64,000 nt of DNA from Candidatus Amarolinea dominans (GTDB lineage Bacteria > Chloroflexota > Anaerolineae > SSC4 > Amarolineaceae). This document shows positions 1-9,304 of the stretch, in pieces. A program made the translations under genes and the position numbers. The stretch spans positions 62,001 to 126,000 of the forward strand of contig JADJYJ010000007.1 in NCBI GenBank assembly GCA_016719785.1, read 5' to 3'. The first letter of the stretch is position 1, and each line of letters opens with the position of its first letter. The notes under the pieces were generated by a model. That model was not told where the DNA came from and did not search any database. It saw only the letters and a list, made by a program, of their open reading frames with translations.

Positions 1-959
1 CTGGCCTGGAGGGCTGGCGTGTGGCGGTGCTGGGGCGCAAGGGCAGCCTGACCCATGCACTGCGCGGGTTGGGTCAACTGCCGCGCGACGAGCGTCCCGC
101 GGCCGGCGCGGAGGCCAACCGCGTCAAGGATCGCCTGGAAGCCGCGTTCAGCGCGCATCAGGAGGCGCTGCAACAGGCTGAGATCGCGGCCACGCTGGCA
201 GCCGAAGCGGTGGATGTCACCCTACCCGGCCGGCCGCCCAGCCTGGGGCGCATCCATCCCAGCAACGCGGTGCTGCGCCGCATCTACGCCATCTTCGGTC
301 AGATGGGCTTCCAGGTTTACGACGCGCCCGATGTGGAACTCGATGAGATCAATTTCCAATTGCTGAACATCCCGCCCGATCATCCGGCGCGCGACATGCA
401 GGACACCTTCTACACGAAGGACCCAGCCGTGCTTCTGCGCACGCACACCTCGCCTGGGCAGATTCGCGCCATGCGCCAGTTCGCACCCGCGCCGCTGCGC
501 GTCATCCTGCCGGGCAAGTGCTTCCGCTACGAACAGGTCACTGCCCGCAGCGAATTCATGTTCCACCAGGTGGAAGGGCTGGCGGTGGGCAAAGGGATCA
601 CGATGGCCGATCTCAAAGGCACGCTGCAGGAATTTGCCAATCAACTCTACGGCGAAGGCCGGCAGTTACGCTTCCGCTGCTCCTACTTCCCCTTTGTGGA
701 GCCAGGCGTGGAGGTGGACATGGACTGCATCCTGTGCGGCGGTCGCGGCTGTCGTCTGTGCAAATACAGCGGCTGGCTGGAGATCAGCGGCGCCGGCATG
801 GTCCACCCTGTCGTCCTGCGCAACGGCGGCTACGACCCCGCCATCTACACCGGCTTCGCCTTCGGCATGGGGCCAGAGCGCATCACCATGCTCAAACACA
901 GCATTGACGACATTCGTTACTTCTTCTCGAACGATGTACGATTCTTGGAGCAGTTCTGA
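1..959 (+). CDS. pheS: Phenylalanyl-tRNA synthetase alpha subunit, 5' end cut by window
   Basis: Catalytic alpha subunit of the alpha2beta2 synthetase that charges tRNA-Phe in the cytoplasm. The reading frame is open to base 1 (it reads GLEGWRVAVLGRKGSLTHAL), so the start lies outside the window and only the first few dozen residues are missing. Visible parts are the end of the N-terminal coiled coil and the class II core with HTSPGQIRAM, the FRYEQVTARSEFMFHQ motif 2 region and the C-terminal FGMGPERITML motif 3. A cysteine-rich insert (CILCGGRGCRLC) is typical of many bacterial PheS proteins. Its TGA overlaps the pheT ATG (ATGA-type overlap at 957-961), so the two subunits are translationally coupled. 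Confidence 0.97.
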   Translation, partial: GLEGWRVAVLGRKGSLTHALRGLGQLPRDERPAAGAEANRVKDRLEAAFSAHQEALQQAEIAATLAAEAVDVTLPGRPPSLGRIHPSNAVLRRIYAIFGQMGFQVYDAPDVELDEINFQLLNIPPDHPARDMQDTFYTKDPAVLLRTHTSPGQIRAMRQFAPAPLRVILPGKCFRYEQVTARSEFMFHQVEGLAVGKGITMADLKGTLQEFANQLYGEGRQLRFRCSYFPFVEPGVEVDMDCILCGGRGCRLCKYSGWLEISGAGMVHPVVLRNGGYDPAIYTGFAFGMGPERITMLKHSIDDIRYFFSNDVRFLEQF

Positions 960-3550
960 TGAAAATACCACTGAACTGGTTACGTGATTATGTAGATATC
1001 CAACTGTCCGCCGAGGAGCTGGGGCAGCGCCTGACCCTGGCGGGGATCGAGGTGGCAGGCATCGAGCGCATCGGCGCGGAGTGGGAGCGCGACAAAATTT
1101 TCGTCGGCGAAATCGTACGCATCGAGCCGCACCCGGACGCGGACCGCCTGGTGCTGGCAACCGTGGTTTACGGCGGCGACGCGGCGATGACCGTCGTCAC
1201 CGGCGCGCCCAATCTGTTCCCGTACAAGGGCCAGGCCAATCCGGGTCTGAAGTCGCCCTTTGCCATCAGCGGCGCGCGGCTGATTGATGGGCACAGCGCG
1301 GAAAAGAAGGTCATGCGCCTCAAGCCCGGCAAAATTCGCGGCGTCCGCTCGGAGGGGATGGTCTGCTCCGAAAAGGAGTTGGGCCTGAGCGACAACCATG
1401 ACGGGGTGATCATCCTGCCGGCCGATGCGCCGGTGGGCATGCCGCTGGTGGATTACCTGGGCGACACGATCCTGGAGATCGAACTGACGCCCAACCTGGG
1501 CCGCTGCCTCTCCATGCTGGGCGTTGCGCGTGAAGTGGCCGCGCTGGAGGCGTTGACCCTCAAACGCGATCAGCCGCTGCTGCAGGAGATTGCAGGCAAG
1601 GTGGCGCCCTCCGAGGTGCCCGATCCGGCGCCGGTGACGGAGCCATTTTGCCAGATTGTCATCGAAGCGCCTGACCTGTGCCCGCGCTATACGGCAATCT
1701 TGATCCGCAATGTCAAGATCGGGCCGTCCCCGGCCTGGCTGCAGGACCGTCTGCGCCGCGCCGGCCAGCGCCCCATCAACAATGTGGTGGACATTACCAA
1801 TTACGTGATGCTGGAATGGGGCCAGCCGCTGCACGCGTTCGATTACGACGCGCTGCTGGCGCGGGCACAGCGCAGCGGTCAGACGCTGCCCACGATCCAC
1901 GTGCGCCGCGCCCAACCTGGCGAGCGCATGACCACCCTCGACAACGTAGATCGGGCGCTGACCGCCGACATGCTGCTGATCGCGGACAGCGCGGGGCCGA
2001 TTGCCGTAGCCGGCGTCATGGGCGGGCAGGAGACGGAAGTCAACGCAGGGACCGTCAACGTGCTGCTGGAATCGGCCTGCTTCAACAACATCAACAACCG
2101 GCGCACCGCGCAGGCGCTGAAGCTGTTCAGCGAGGCTTCAACTCGCTTTGGACGCGGCATCCCGGCCACCCTGGCGCCGCTGGCCAATCGCCGCGCCGCT
2201 CAGTGGATGGCCGACCTGGCCGGCGCCGAGGTGACGGCCGGTGTGCAGGATGCCTATCCCCGGCGCCAGCGCGACATCCACATCGAACTGACCCAGGCAG
2301 AGGTGGAACGGCTGTTGGGCATGCCCGTGGCGTCAGCCGATCTGCTGCGCACGTTGGAGGCGATGGAGTGCCGGGTTGAACTGACGCCTGGCGACCCCGG
2401 CGCGCTGCGCGTCACGGTGCCCTGGCACCGGCTCGACCTGGAAATTCCGGCCGACCTGGTGGAAGAAGTGGCGCGTGGCATTGGTTATGATAAAATTCCG
2501 GCCACCCTGTTGGCCTCGGCGCTGCCGGAGCAGTGGCACAACTGGCCGATCGAAGGCGAAGAGGCGATCCGCACGTTGCTGGCCGGCTGCGGCTTGCAGG
2601 ATACGATCAACTATCCGCTGATCAGCGAGGGTGACAACGCTCGCCTGTTAGCGGCGGCCGGCAGCGGTGACGGCTGGACAGAAGCGCAGGCCACGGCCGG
2701 CTACCTGCTGCCCAGCCTGCTGCGACCGGCCGACAGCGTGCAGTTGGCAAATCCGCTGAGTGTGGAACGCAGCGTGCTGCGCTCCAGCCTGCTGCCGGTC
2801 GCGCTGCAGGTGATGGCCGCCAATCTGCGCTATCGCGAGCGCTGGGCCGCGTTCGAGATCGGCCGCGTCTACTGGCCGCTGGCCGGCGCGGCGCTGCCCT
2901 ACGAAGCGCGCCATGTCAGCCTGGTGATGGCCGGGCCACGCGCGCCGGCCTGGTGGCAGGGGGCAAGCGCTGAGGAACTCGATTTCTACGACCTCAAGGG
3001 GGTGGTGGAAACCTTGCTGACACGCATGGGTGTGCCGCGGGCGGCAGTACGCTTCACAGCGGCAGATCATCCAACATTCAGCAGGCGTGCGGCGCGTATC
3101 CTGGTCAACGATCAGGACATCGGCATCGTGGGTGAACTACACCCGGCCGTGCGGCGAGCCTTCGAGCTGCCGGCGCAGGGGCGCGTCGTCGCTGCCGAAC
3201 TGGCGCTGGCGCCGCTGTTCGTCGCCCATCAGGCCGATGCACAGATGCAGTCCATCTCCGCGTATCCTGCGATCAAGGAGGACCTGGCGGTGATCGTGGA
3301 TGAAGCGATACGGGCCGACCAGGTGGCGGAAGCCATTATGGCCGCGGGCGGTGAGCTGTTGCAGGGCCTGCGCCTGTTCGACGTGTACCGCGGCGATCAG
3401 ATCGGCGCGGGGCAGAAGAGCCTGGCCTACCGCGTGACCTATCAGGCGGCCGACCGCTCGCTGACCGATGCCGATGCGGCCAGGGTGCGGGCCAAGATCG
3501 TGCGGCACCTGCAAGAGACCATCGGTGGCAGGCTGCGCACGGCAAACTGA
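959..3550 (+). CDS. pheT: Phenylalanyl-tRNA synthetase beta subunit
   Basis: Beta subunit of PheRS, 863 residues, slightly longer than the usual ~800. In order: an EMAP/OB-type tRNA-binding domain (about residues 40-150), the B3/B4 editing region (about 215-400), the B5 domain, a catalytic-like core, and the C-terminal FDX-ACB anticodon-binding domain (about 765-860, with the signature SAYPAIKEDLAVIVDE). The start ATG overlaps the pheS stop, and there is no other plausible start nearby. The downstream 70 bp holds only a weak GACCAG/CTGGTC hairpin before the next gene. Confidence 0.97.
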   Translation: MKIPLNWLRDYVDIQLSAEELGQRLTLAGIEVAGIERIGAEWERDKIFVGEIVRIEPHPDADRLVLATVVYGGDAAMTVVTGAPNLFPYKGQANPGLKSPFAISGARLIDGHSAEKKVMRLKPGKIRGVRSEGMVCSEKELGLSDNHDGVIILPADAPVGMPLVDYLGDTILEIELTPNLGRCLSMLGVAREVAALEALTLKRDQPLLQEIAGKVAPSEVPDPAPVTEPFCQIVIEAPDLCPRYTAILIRNVKIGPSPAWLQDRLRRAGQRPINNVVDITNYVMLEWGQPLHAFDYDALLARAQRSGQTLPTIHVRRAQPGERMTTLDNVDRALTADMLLIADSAGPIAVAGVMGGQETEVNAGTVNVLLESACFNNINNRRTAQALKLFSEASTRFGRGIPATLAPLANRRAAQWMADLAGAEVTAGVQDAYPRRQRDIHIELTQAEVERLLGMPVASADLLRTLEAMECRVELTPGDPGALRVTVPWHRLDLEIPADLVEEVARGIGYDKIPATLLASALPEQWHNWPIEGEEAIRTLLAGCGLQDTINYPLISEGDNARLLAAAGSGDGWTEAQATAGYLLPSLLRPADSVQLANPLSVERSVLRSSLLPVALQVMAANLRYRERWAAFEIGRVYWPLAGAALPYEARHVSLVMAGPRAPAWWQGASAEELDFYDLKGVVETLLTRMGVPRAAVRFTAADHPTFSRRAARILVNDQDIGIVGELHPAVRRAFELPAQGRVVAAELALAPLFVAHQADAQMQSISAYPAIKEDLAVIVDEAIRADQVAEAIMAAGGELLQGLRLFDVYRGDQIGAGQKSLAYRVTYQAADRSLTDADAARVRAKIVRHLQETIGGRLRTAN

Positions 3551-3621
3551 GGAGTAGTTGACCAGGCCTGCTGACTGGTCAGAGTAACGAGAAGAAATCA
3601 ATTTACTGGAGGACAAGACAC

Positions 3622-4368
3622 GTGGCAAACAAACCTGGCATGCCCCCGCCCCCACAGAAACTGGAAGGACAGCGGGAGAAAACGTCCAAGCAGATCGCGC
3701 GCGAGGCGACGCGCAAACGGCGACAGCAGGAACAGCGCCGCAACCTGCTCCTGATCATCGTGGGCGTTGCGATCGTCGGTGTGCTGGCGGTGGTGCTCAT
3801 CAGCAATGCCTCACGCAACAGCGGCGGCATCGCCCGTTCGGGCAAGGGCGCCACCCTGGGGCCGGCCGATGCACCGGTGGTGCTGAAAGATTTCTCCGAT
3901 TTCTACTGCAGCCACTGCCGTGACTTCGCGCTGGATCGTGCGCCGGAACTGGTGAAGGATTACGTGGACAAAGGGCTGCTGCGCATCGAGTTCAAGCACT
4001 TCCCGCTGCGCGAGTCGTCCTACGGCGCGCACATCGCGGCCGAATGTGCGGCAGGCCAGGACAAGTTCTGGGAGTATCACGATGTCCTGTTCAAGAACCA
4101 ACAGGGCAGTGAGCTGAGCGCCGCCAAGCTGAAGCAGTACGCGGTGGACTTGGGATTGGACACGGCCGCGTTCGATACCTGTTTCGATGGGAAACAGGGC
4201 AAGGCGCAGGTGGACGCAGATGCGCGCGAAGGCGTGGCCAAGCAGATCAATTCAACGCCCACGATGTTCATCAACGATGAACGGGTGCTGGGTGCGGTAT
4301 CCGTCGAGCAGTTCAAAGAAGTGATCAACCGCAAGCTGCAAGAAAAGGGCATCACGCCCCCCGGCTGA
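3622..4368 (+). CDS. Membrane-anchored DsbA-like thiol oxidoreductase
   Basis: A 248-residue thioredoxin-fold protein of the DsbA/DSBA_Thioredoxin_4 type. It has a charged cytoplasmic N-terminus (1-37), one membrane anchor (about 38-60, LLLIIVGVAIVGVLAVVLI) and an extracytoplasmic domain with the active-site pair C96-S-H-C99 and the cis-proline loop STPTMFIN near residue 211. The expected role is oxidation or isomerisation of disulfides in exported proteins. The GTG start at 3622 is chosen because GGAGG lies 9 bases upstream (3608-3612). It is convergent with the U32 gene, with 9 bp between the two stops. The partner (DsbB or VKOR) is not in the window. Confidence 0.9.
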   Translation: MANKPGMPPPPQKLEGQREKTSKQIAREATRKRRQQEQRRNLLLIIVGVAIVGVLAVVLISNASRNSGGIARSGKGATLGPADAPVVLKDFSDFYCSHCRDFALDRAPELVKDYVDKGLLRIEFKHFPLRESSYGAHIAAECAAGQDKFWEYHDVLFKNQQGSELSAAKLKQYAVDLGLDTAAFDTCFDGKQGKAQVDADAREGVAKQINSTPTMFINDERVLGAVSVEQFKEVINRKLQEKGITPPG

Positions 4369-4377
4369 ATTCCTTGA

Positions 4378-6900
4378 TTACAGCAGCGGCAAGTTCAGAT
4401 AATCATCCGGGATGAAGAGGCTGCCCTGGGTGGTGCCTTGCGGGGCCAGGTGCGCCAGTTGCCGGTTGAGATCGAAGGCTGAGGCGGCGCCGGCCAGGGT
4501 GGCGTTGAACGCGGCGGCGATGCGCGTCACCTGGTCGGCGGTTTCATGCACGAACTCCAGGCGCCAGTGGAGGATGCCGGCCTGGCGCCAGGCTTCCAGG
4601 TGCTGGCTGGCTTCCTGCGCCTCCGCGCCGAACACGGTGTTGCGGCAGCCGACGTCGGCCATGACGGCATGGCTGCGGCCGGCCACGTCGCGCAGGGCCA
4701 CGCGGTGGGTTTCGCATGGATGGCCGCAGTCCTTGTAACTGGCGCCGCTGGATAGAAAACGGCAGAAGACGCAGTGCTCGGTGTGGAAAACCGGCAGATG
4801 ATGGTAGGCTACCACTTCGATCTTGTCCGCGCCGATGCCGCGCGCCAGGTCGGCCACCTGCGCGGCATTGAGATCGTGCGTGGGGGTGATGCGCTGCAGG
4901 CCGCGGCGCAAAAAGGTGTCGGCCGTCAAGACGTTGGCCGCGTTCAGGCTGAAGTCGCCGATCAGCGATGGATGCGCGCCCTCCTGCAAGGCCATGAGCA
5001 GGCCGGTTGAGCGCACCAGGATGGCGCACTCCAGGCGCAGGAGGAAGTTGACGATGCGCTGCTCGTTGGGCTTGAGCACGCGCGGGCTGGCGACACGCGC
5101 GGTGATGCCCGCGGCCTGTACCTGCTCCACGGCCGGCCGCAAACCGTACAGGTCGAGGTAGTCCAGCGTGATACTGGCCGGCCGCAGGGTCAGCGCGGCG
5201 TCGAGTTGCTCCGGCGTGCGCACGAGCAAATGCAGTTGCGGCGCCAGGTTGAGTGCGGGCGCCGGCGCGATCTGCGCCAGGGCTGCGGCCAGCATGACCT
5301 GCGGATCGTGAATCTCCGGCACGCGCGGCTGGCTAAGGCGCTCGCTCAACTGCTCCACCGCCTGCCGGCGCAGTTGGTTGAGCAGGGAACTGGGCGCGAA
5401 CGGGTTGCCCTGCACATCGAGGCGCAGCTCGGCCAGGGTGAACGGCGTTTGCCCCAGGCGGCCCAACTGCGCCTGCAAGTACTCCTCTGTCAGCGCCCGC
5501 TCCTGCGCCGCGACCAGCGGTTCGTCGCTCTGCACGCTGACCGCCAGGCCCGGCCGCGCTGGCAGCGTCCAGGTCAGGCGCAGCGGTTCACCCTCGTGCG
5601 CCCACACCTGCACGGCCAGCGGCTGTTTGCGCCGCGGAGATGCCGGTTCGATGAACGGCTGCACGACCTTGTCCAGCCCCGGATCGTGCGTGCGCCAGAG
5701 CCAATCGCCGGGGCGAATGCGGCTAAAATCGAGCGCGCCGTTGCCAAACTGCACTTCCAATTGACCGCCGCGGCCCGGGCTGACCTGGTAGACGCGGCCG
5801 CCTTCCTCGGTCAGTTGCGGGCTGCGCCAGTCTGCGGCATCGAAAACCACGCCATCGCCCGGCTTCAGCGGCGCCACGGCCGCGTCGGCAGAGGGCGTCA
5901 GCAGGATGCGATCGGCCAGCACACCCGTCACGCGGCCCATCAACACCCCGCGGTGACGCGGCGCGCGGCCGCTGACGACAGTTTGGTGATTGACGCCGGT
6001 GATGAAATGGGCGCCCAGCCCGCGTGAGTAGACCTGCTCCAACTGCAATTCCTCGCGCCGCGTCACGCTGAGCGGCAGGCCAGCCCAGGCCTCGTCCACG
6101 GCCTTGCGATAGGCGGCGGTGGTCAACGCCACGTAGTTGGCGTCCTTGTAGCGACCTTCGATCTTGAGCGCAGCAATGCCAATCTGCACGATCTCCGGCA
6201 TCTGCTGCAAGGCGTAGAGATCGCCCGGCGAGAGCAGATAGCGCGCATCGCCCAGCGGCGTGAGGCGGTCATCCACCAGCAGCTCGTAGGGCAGGCGGCA
6301 GGCCTGTGCGCATTGACCGCGGTTGGCGCTGCGGCCGCCCCAGGCTTCGGACGAAAAACACTGGCCGGAGTAGGAAACGCAGAGCGCGCCATGCACGAAC
6401 ATCTCCAGTTCGCAGTCGGTTTGGCTGCGGATGACGCGCACCTCGTCCAGCGAAAGTTCCCGCGCCATGACCACCCGGCTGACCCCAAACTGCTGCGCCA
6501 GGCGGATGCCTTCGGCGCTGGTCAGGCTCATCTGCGTGCTGCCGTGGATTTCGAGCGCCGGCGCGATCTGATGCGCAAGGTGAGCCATGCCCACATCCTG
6601 CACGATGATGGCATCCGCGCCGGCCTCGATGATGCCGGTCAGGGTCTGCACCGCTTCGGCCAGCTCATGATCGAAGATCAGGGTGTTGAAGGTGACATAA
6701 CCCTTGACCCCGCGGCGGTGCAGGGTAGACATGACCTCAGGCAGCTCGGCCAGGGCAAAGCCTACTTTGGCCCGCGCGCTGAAGTGCTTGAGACCGAAGT
6801 AGACCGCATCGGCGCCCGCTTCGATGGCGGCCTGCATCTGCGGCCAGTAGCCGGCCGGGCTCATGATTTCTGGTTTGACAAGGCGGATTGGTTGATTCAT
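4378..6900 (-). CDS. U32-family peptidase homologue (RlhA/TrhP type, 840 aa)
   Basis: A full-length U32 protein with the N-terminal barrel (about 1-330) and a long C-terminal DUF3656-like extension. The N-terminus carries the family signatures GADAVYFGLKHFSARA, HGSTQMSLTS, ELEMFVHGALCVSYSGQC and NRGQCAQACRLPY, including the conserved cysteines. Further cysteines lie near the C-terminus (HCVFC, CGHPC). Characterised relatives (E. coli RlhA, B. subtilis TrhP) are RNA hydroxylation enzymes for 23S rRNA or tRNA uridine-34, so an RNA-modifying role is more likely than proteolysis; which RNA is targeted cannot be told from sequence. There is no clear Shine-Dalgarno, but a good promoter ends 9 bases before the ATG, so the mRNA may be leaderless. 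Confidence 0.88.
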   Translation of the reverse strand: MNQPIRLVKPEIMSPAGYWPQMQAAIEAGADAVYFGLKHFSARAKVGFALAELPEVMSTLHRRGVKGYVTFNTLIFDHELAEAVQTLTGIIEAGADAIIVQDVGMAHLAHQIAPALEIHGSTQMSLTSAEGIRLAQQFGVSRVVMARELSLDEVRVIRSQTDCELEMFVHGALCVSYSGQCFSSEAWGGRSANRGQCAQACRLPYELLVDDRLTPLGDARYLLSPGDLYALQQMPEIVQIGIAALKIEGRYKDANYVALTTAAYRKAVDEAWAGLPLSVTRREELQLEQVYSRGLGAHFITGVNHQTVVSGRAPRHRGVLMGRVTGVLADRILLTPSADAAVAPLKPGDGVVFDAADWRSPQLTEEGGRVYQVSPGRGGQLEVQFGNGALDFSRIRPGDWLWRTHDPGLDKVVQPFIEPASPRRKQPLAVQVWAHEGEPLRLTWTLPARPGLAVSVQSDEPLVAAQERALTEEYLQAQLGRLGQTPFTLAELRLDVQGNPFAPSSLLNQLRRQAVEQLSERLSQPRVPEIHDPQVMLAAALAQIAPAPALNLAPQLHLLVRTPEQLDAALTLRPASITLDYLDLYGLRPAVEQVQAAGITARVASPRVLKPNEQRIVNFLLRLECAILVRSTGLLMALQEGAHPSLIGDFSLNAANVLTADTFLRRGLQRITPTHDLNAAQVADLARGIGADKIEVVAYHHLPVFHTEHCVFCRFLSSGASYKDCGHPCETHRVALRDVAGRSHAVMADVGCRNTVFGAEAQEASQHLEAWRQAGILHWRLEFVHETADQVTRIAAAFNATLAGAASAFDLNRQLAHLAPQGTTQGSLFIPDDYLNLPLL

Positions 6901-6909
6901 GACAGGGTA

Positions 6910-6938
6910 ATTGTAGAAGAAAAGAGAGCGATAGGCAA
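6910..6938 (-). promoter_or_regulatory. Sigma70-type promoter for the U32 gene, near-leaderless
   Basis: On the minus strand, -35 TTGCCT (6938-6933), a 17-nt spacer and -10 TACAAT (6915-6910). The predicted transcript start near 6903 is only about 3 nt before the ATG at 6900, and no Shine-Dalgarno is present, which fits leaderless translation. Confidence 0.6.
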
Positions 6939-6981
6939 AACATGATTGAGAGCATTACGCTGCGGCCCGGCGTCTGCTATA

Positions 6982-7047
6982 CTGTCAGCGGGAATGGACT
7001 TCACTGATCCGCCTACGGAAACAGGCGCAATTCGTGCCCGCTTGCAG
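6982..7047 (+). repeat. 66-nt palindromic repeat, copy 1
   Basis: First of three copies of exactly 66 nt (others 29002-29067, inverted, and 36421-36486). The ends form an inverted repeat: CTGTCAGCGGG at the left (two changes from the other copies) and CCCGCTTGCAG at the right. An inner hairpin CGCCT-ACGGAAAC-AGGCG sits right of centre. It is preceded by TATA and lies immediately upstream of a histidine kinase ATG (7054). It therefore sits in the leader of that gene, or supplies part of a promoter (TATACT spans its left edge). Confidence 0.85.
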
Positions 7048-7053
7048 GTTTTA

Positions 7054-8535
7054 ATGAGCATCATGAACCCAATTACGCAGTTCTTTGTGGACAACATCAT
7101 CGAGGTTTATTTTTTCTACGGCCTGGCCTTCTTCACGATGGGGCTGGCGCTGGCGCTCGCCAGCCGGCGCACGTCCGAGCTGAGCTTTGCCCGCGCCATC
7201 GGGCCGCTGGCCGTTTTCGGCCTGCTGCACGGCGCGCACGAGTGGGTGGAGATGTTTCAGCAGATCGCCGCGGTAACCGACGGCTATCAGGCGCCGGTCA
7301 GCCATGAGATCATGCGCCTCTTGCTCCTGATCGTATCGTTTGTGGCCCTGGACGCCTTTGGCATCGTGCTCTTGCGGCGCGAGGCGCCAAACTGGCGGCG
7401 CGTCGCGCAACCGTTGGGCCTGCTCGTTGGTGTTTGGGCGATCAGCGTGTTGATGGTGCAACTGGTTGCCAAACCGACGTTGCCGCAGCTTGTGGCCCTG
7501 GCCGACGTGTTGGGACGCTACGTGCTGGCGATGCCTGGCGCCGTCATTGGCGCGTGGGCGATGATGTCCCAACAGCACGAATTCCGCGATTACGGCATGC
7601 CTCAATTTGGTCGCAACCTGGTGTGGTGTGCGACGGCCCTCTTGCTCTATGGCGTCCTCGGCCAGATTTTTGTGCGTCAAACCGCCCTCTTTCCTTCGAC
7701 CGTGATCAACACAGCCCTGTTCTTACGCTGGTTTGGCATCCCGGTGCAGCTCTTCCGCGGGATGATGGCCGCGTTGTGGGCGTTCTTCATGGTGCGCACG
7801 CTGGAAGCCTTCAAGTTGGAGAGTCGTCTGCGCCTGGTCAAAGCCAATGAGGCCCGTTTGCAGGCTCTGCACCAGGTGGTCAATGCCCAGGAATCGGAGC
7901 GCCAACGCGTGGCCCGTGAACTGCACGACGCTACCGGCCAATCGTTGGCTGCCATTGCCCTCGGCCTGCGTGGCGTGGAAACGGTGCTGGCAACGGGTAC
8001 TGCGATCCCCGCGACGCTGCTGCCGCAGGTTCGTGAGCTGAAGAACTTCAGCACCGATGCCATCGGGGAGCTGCGCCAGATCATCGCCGACCTGCGGCCG
8101 GCGTTGCTAGACGATATGGGGCTGGAAGCCGCGTTGGACTGGTACATTCAAGATTTTCAACGACGCCATAACATTCGGATATTCCTGGATGTGCAGGGTT
8201 CGATCAAACGTCTGCCATCCGAGTATGAAACGGTGCTCTTTCGCATCACGCAAGAAGCCCTGACCAACGTGGCGAAGCACGCGCGCGCCAGCCAGGTTAC
8301 GGTGCAACTGGAAATGGCGCCGACCCGGGTTTCATTGGTCATCGAGGACGATGGCATAGGCTTCGATGCGCGCAAACTGCTGGCCAGCAACGCCTCGCGC
8401 ACGGCCTGGGGCTTGCTGGGAATTCAAGAACGCACCATCCTGATGGGCGGCGACTGCTCGATCATCGCGACGCCAGGACATGGCACCCTTGTGGAGGTCA
8501 AGCTGCCGGTGTTGCAGGAAGTCACCCATGACTAA
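7054..8535 (+). CDS. Membrane histidine kinase, HisKA_3 (NarX/DegS) class
   Basis: A 493-residue sensor kinase. The N-terminal part (about 1-250) has roughly seven hydrophobic segments and no recognised ligand domain, so it is probably an integral-membrane sensor. A short coiled linker leads to the HisKA_3 dimerisation helix with phospho-acceptor H291 (ARELHDATGQSL) and an HATPase_c domain with the N box (EALTNVAKHA) and G box (EDDGIGFD). ATG 7054 or ATG 7063 is preferred over an in-frame start at 6946, because the longer reading runs through the 66-nt repeat. The stop overlaps the next gene by 8 bp, which marks the regulator as its cognate partner. Confidence 0.9.
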   Translation: MSIMNPITQFFVDNIIEVYFFYGLAFFTMGLALALASRRTSELSFARAIGPLAVFGLLHGAHEWVEMFQQIAAVTDGYQAPVSHEIMRLLLLIVSFVALDAFGIVLLRREAPNWRRVAQPLGLLVGVWAISVLMVQLVAKPTLPQLVALADVLGRYVLAMPGAVIGAWAMMSQQHEFRDYGMPQFGRNLVWCATALLLYGVLGQIFVRQTALFPSTVINTALFLRWFGIPVQLFRGMMAALWAFFMVRTLEAFKLESRLRLVKANEARLQALHQVVNAQESERQRVARELHDATGQSLAAIALGLRGVETVLATGTAIPATLLPQVRELKNFSTDAIGELRQIIADLRPALLDDMGLEAALDWYIQDFQRRHNIRIFLDVQGSIKRLPSEYETVLFRITQEALTNVAKHARASQVTVQLEMAPTRVSLVIEDDGIGFDARKLLASNASRTAWGLLGIQERTILMGGDCSIIATPGHGTLVEVKLPVLQEVTHD

Positions 8536-9172
8536 GATCAAACTGCTACTCGTAGACGATCACGAGATCGTGCGGGCCGGCCTGCGTATGTTGTTCATGG
8601 CCGAGCCAGGCGTTGAAATTGTGGGCGAGGCCAGTAACGGCGCGGAAGCCCTGGCCGCGGTGGCCCGCTGCCGGCCCGACATTGTGCTGATGGACGCGGC
8701 CATGCCGGACATGAACGGGATGGAGGCCACGCGGCGCATCAAGGAGGCCTTTCCCGACGTGGCGGTGCTGGCGCTCACCATGCACGAAGATGAGCGCTAC
8801 TTTTTTGCCATGCTCGACGCCGGCGCGTCCGGCTACGTGCCCAAGCGCGCCGCGCCCGATGAGTTGATGTCGGCCATTCAAACGGTCAGTCAGGGCGATG
8901 TCTTCATTCACCCCTCATTGGCCCGGCTGCTGGTCAACGATTTCTTACAGCGTTCCGCGGCCGGCCGCGGCGACAGCCTGGACGAACTCACCGCGCGTGA
9001 ACGGGAGGTCCTGGTTCTGATCGCCGACGGTTTTTCCAACAAGGAGATCGCCGAGCGCCTGGTCCTCAGCGTCAAGACCGTGGACCGGCACCGCGAGAAC
9101 ATCATGCGCAAGCTCAACCTGCACACGCGCGTGGAGTTGACGCGCTACGCGATGGAGAAGGGGGTGGCGTAA
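8528..9172 (+). CDS. NarL/FixJ-family response regulator
   Basis: A 214-residue DNA-binding regulator. The receiver domain (1-120) has acidic residues D10/D11, phospho-acceptor D56 (VLMDAAMPD) and a conserved Lys in the VPKRA segment. The C-terminal LuxR-type HTH (about 148-212) reads LTAREREVLVLIADGFSNKE and ends in the DNA-recognition helix TVDRHRENIMRKL. It begins inside the end of the kinase gene and is almost certainly phosphorylated by it. Targets are unknown. Confidence 0.93.
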   Translation: MTKIKLLLVDDHEIVRAGLRMLFMAEPGVEIVGEASNGAEALAAVARCRPDIVLMDAAMPDMNGMEATRRIKEAFPDVAVLALTMHEDERYFFAMLDAGASGYVPKRAAPDELMSAIQTVSQGDVFIHPSLARLLVNDFLQRSAAGRGDSLDELTAREREVLVLIADGFSNKEIAERLVLSVKTVDRHRENIMRKLNLHTRVELTRYAMEKGVA

Positions 9173-9187
9173 GGCATCCCGCACCCC

Positions 9188-9210
9188 TCACCCACAACCA
9201 GGATGGGTGA
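9188..9210 (+). terminator. Weak hairpin after the two-component pair
   Basis: TCACCCA, 9-nt loop, TGGGTGA, followed only by TTTACCC. The stem is short and the T-tract is poor, so this is a possible rather than a clear terminator. Confidence 0.35.
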
Positions 9211-9219
9211 TTTACCCAA

Positions 9220-9248
9220 TTGAATTGCCTGGCCAGCAGGAGTACACT
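9220..9248 (+). promoter_or_regulatory. Sigma70-type promoter for a small membrane protein
   Basis: -35 TTGAAT (9220-9225), 17-nt spacer, -10 TACACT (9243-9248). It lies 56 nt upstream of the ATG at 9305. Confidence 0.55.
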
Positions 9249-9304
9249 TGAGGCAGAAAGGCAGCCGGACCCCAACCGGGTTCGGGCCGCCTCAGGAGGT
9301 TACT

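Noticed and set aside
5206..6027. 273-codon plus-strand frame opposite the U32 gene
   Set aside because: Antisense shadow; no motif, no ribosome site.
6982..7047. 66-nt element as an integron attC site or a REP element
   Set aside because: It lacks the RYYYAAC/GTTRRRY ends of attC and the GTAG-type head of REP sequences.
6946..7053. Longer N-terminus for the histidine kinase
   Set aside because: The extra codons are the translation of the 66-nt repeat; a hydrophobic start follows at 7054 or 7063.
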